The notes beneath the pieces were generated by a model. The model was not told where the DNA came from. It searched no databases and saw nothing but the letters and a program-made list of their open reading frames with translations. Positions 33,240-34,274 of a DNA stretch of 34,274 bases are shown one piece after another. Origin of the DNA: Deltaproteobacteria bacterium (GTDB lineage: Bacteria > Desulfobacterota > Desulfobulbia > Desulfobulbales > SURF-16); NCBI GenBank assembly GCA_016208225.1, contig JACQYM010000301.1, positions 1 through 34,274 on the forward strand, in the 5' to 3' direction. Made by a program: the position numbers and the translations under genes. Within the stretch, counting starts at the first letter, position 1; each line of letters begins with the position of its first letter.

Positions 33240-34070
33240 ATGCATTACAACGATATCGACTGGAATGAGCTCTGGCAGGAGGCCCGCCGGCAGAAGAGCT
33301 GGAAAAAAAAGAACAGGCAGGCGTGGGACAGCCGGGCCGCTGGCTTTGCCAGGCGAAATATCGACTCGGAATATGCCGAGCTTTTTTTGCAGTTGCTCAA
33401 GCCGGCACCCCACTGGCGGGTGCTTGACATCGGCTGTGGGCCGGGTACCCTGGCGCTGCCCCTGGCGGCCAGGGTGAAGTCGGTGACCGCCATTGATTTT
33501 TCCGCGGCCATGCTGCACGAACTGGAAGAAAGGGCGGCGCAGCAGGGGATCACGAATATTGTTCCCATCCAGGCATCGTGGACCGATGACTGGCAGCAGC
33601 TGGCGATTCCCGTCCATGAAGTTGTCATCAGCTCCCGTTCCCTGTCGGTTTTTGATCTGCGCAGCGCCCTGGAAAAAATGAACAGCTGGGCTACCGAAAA
33701 AGTTTTTATTGCCGATAGGGTAGGCAGCGGTCCTTTTGATCCGGACCTGTTTGCTGCCGTGGGCCGCCCCTTTGACCCCGGCCCGGATTTTATTTTTACG
33801 GTGAATCTCTTATACCAGCTGGGGATTCATCCAAAAATCGACTATATCGAACTTGCGCGGACAAAAACATATGACTCCAGGGATGAAGCCCTGGAAAGCT
33901 GCCGCTGGATGTTCGACGATCTCAGCCCGGCGGAAGAGGAAAGACTGGCCGCCTATGTTGATGGGCGGCTGGTGCATGATGAGGGGGGCCGCGTCACTCT
34001 GCGGCGCAGGGCACGGGTGAAATGGGCGCTGCTCTCCTGGGACAAGGAAAGGGTGCAGGGCGGCCTGTAA
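33240..34070 (+). CDS. Class I SAM-dependent methyltransferase
   Basis: A 276-aa cytoplasmic protein. Motif I is VLDIGCGPGTLALPLA (about 61-76), motif II is VTAIDFSAAML with D in the ribose-binding position, and motif III is near NIVPIQASW. A long C-terminal domain (about 170-276) is unusual in length and includes WMFDDLSPAEEERLAAYVDGRL. The basic N-terminus (ARRQKSWKKKNRQAWDSRAAGFARR) is typical of the UbiE-like group. The substrate is unknown. No strong ribosome site is visible before the ATG. The heptad repeat ends 23 nt upstream. Confidence 0.85.
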   Translation: MHYNDIDWNELWQEARRQKSWKKKNRQAWDSRAAGFARRNIDSEYAELFLQLLKPAPHWRVLDIGCGPGTLALPLAARVKSVTAIDFSAAMLHELEERAAQQGITNIVPIQASWTDDWQQLAIPVHEVVISSRSLSVFDLRSALEKMNSWATEKVFIADRVGSGPFDPDLFAAVGRPFDPGPDFIFTVNLLYQLGIHPKIDYIELARTKTYDSRDEALESCRWMFDDLSPAEEERLAAYVDGRLVHDEGGRVTLRRRARVKWALLSWDKERVQGGL

Positions 34071-34175
34071 CCGGCCGGGCTTTGATTGTCTGGTCCGGCA
34101 GCCGGCGCGGCAAACCGGCCCATGGCCGGCCGGGCAGCGGCTGCGCAACACGAAAAATCGAGAAGCAAAAAGATA

Positions 34176-34274
34176 ATGAACGATTATGATATCATCGTCA
34201 TCGGCGCCGGCCATGCGGGGTGTGAAGCTGCCCTGGCCGCGGCCCGCATGGGCTGCCGGACGGCGGTGCTGACC
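34176..34274 (+). CDS. mnmG: tRNA uridine-5-carboxymethylaminomethyl modification enzyme MnmG, 5' part
   Basis: Only the first 33 codons are in the window, starting [26 protein letters not shown]. The Rossmann FAD-binding motif GAGHAGCE at the extreme N-terminus is highly characteristic of MnmG (GidA), the FAD-dependent partner of MnmE in wobble uridine modification. The ATG has a weak AGAAG-type ribosome site. The gene runs off the right edge and is presumed intact beyond it. Confidence 0.93.
   Translation, partial: MNDYDIIVIGAGHAGCEAALAAARMGCRTAVLT

Overview
The window looks like chromosomal core DNA from a sulfur-cycling Desulfobacterota (deltaproteobacterial) genome, most plausibly a Desulfobulbales-type organism. 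The grounds are an F-type ATP synthase operon that begins with two b-type stalk subunits and lacks the a and c genes, a TusA/DsrE/YeeE sulfur-handling cluster, Gram-negative type II secretion genes, and dispersed extragenic repeats. The taxonomic call is inference; no rRNA or tRNA gene was seen.

Layout. (1) 1-2646: alaS, complete. (2) 2870-8901: atpF'-atpF-atpH-atpA-atpG-atpD-atpC, closed by a perfect 19-bp bidirectional terminator that also serves a convergent cheX-like gene (8982-9458, minus). (3) 9724-11139: a stand-alone glutamate synthase small-chain-like flavoprotein. (4) 11170-21416: a type II secretion cluster in the order E-F-H-J-I-K-L-M-C/P-like-D. Most genes overlap or nearly abut; the largest gap is about 53 nt. 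No major pseudopilin gene gspG is present, and the second half mirrors the pilMNOPQ order. An unrecognised 110-aa gene and a terminator follow. (5) 21930-24755: a sulfur-trafficking island, with tusA, two DsrE/F-like genes and a 57-codon gene leftward, and a YeeE/YedE membrane transporter rightward. Each side has its own candidate promoter and terminator. (6) 25001-27875: a receiver-GAF-histidine kinase overlapping a FliK C-terminal-like gene, whose 3' end overlaps a convergent DHA2 MFS exporter. (7) 29549-30427: a TlpA-like thioredoxin and a 68-aa exported three-cysteine protein with a clear promoter and terminator. (8) 30430-32077: uppP surrounded by several repeat families, including one ~100-bp repeat as an inverted pair flanking the gene. 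(9) 32078-34274: two methyltransferases, an FmdB-like zinc ribbon protein, a heptad tandem repeat, and the first 33 codons of mnmG.

How the parts work together. The atp genes supply the F1 sector and peripheral stalk. The gsp genes form a single transcription unit for an envelope-spanning secretion machine. The TusA-DsrE-YeeE island fits import of a reduced sulfur species and its transfer as protein persulfide. The strongest leads for new biology are the compact DsrE-type trio with its tiny CWW-ending third member, the T2SS locus without gspG but with type IV pilus-like gene order, and the structured repeats around uppP.
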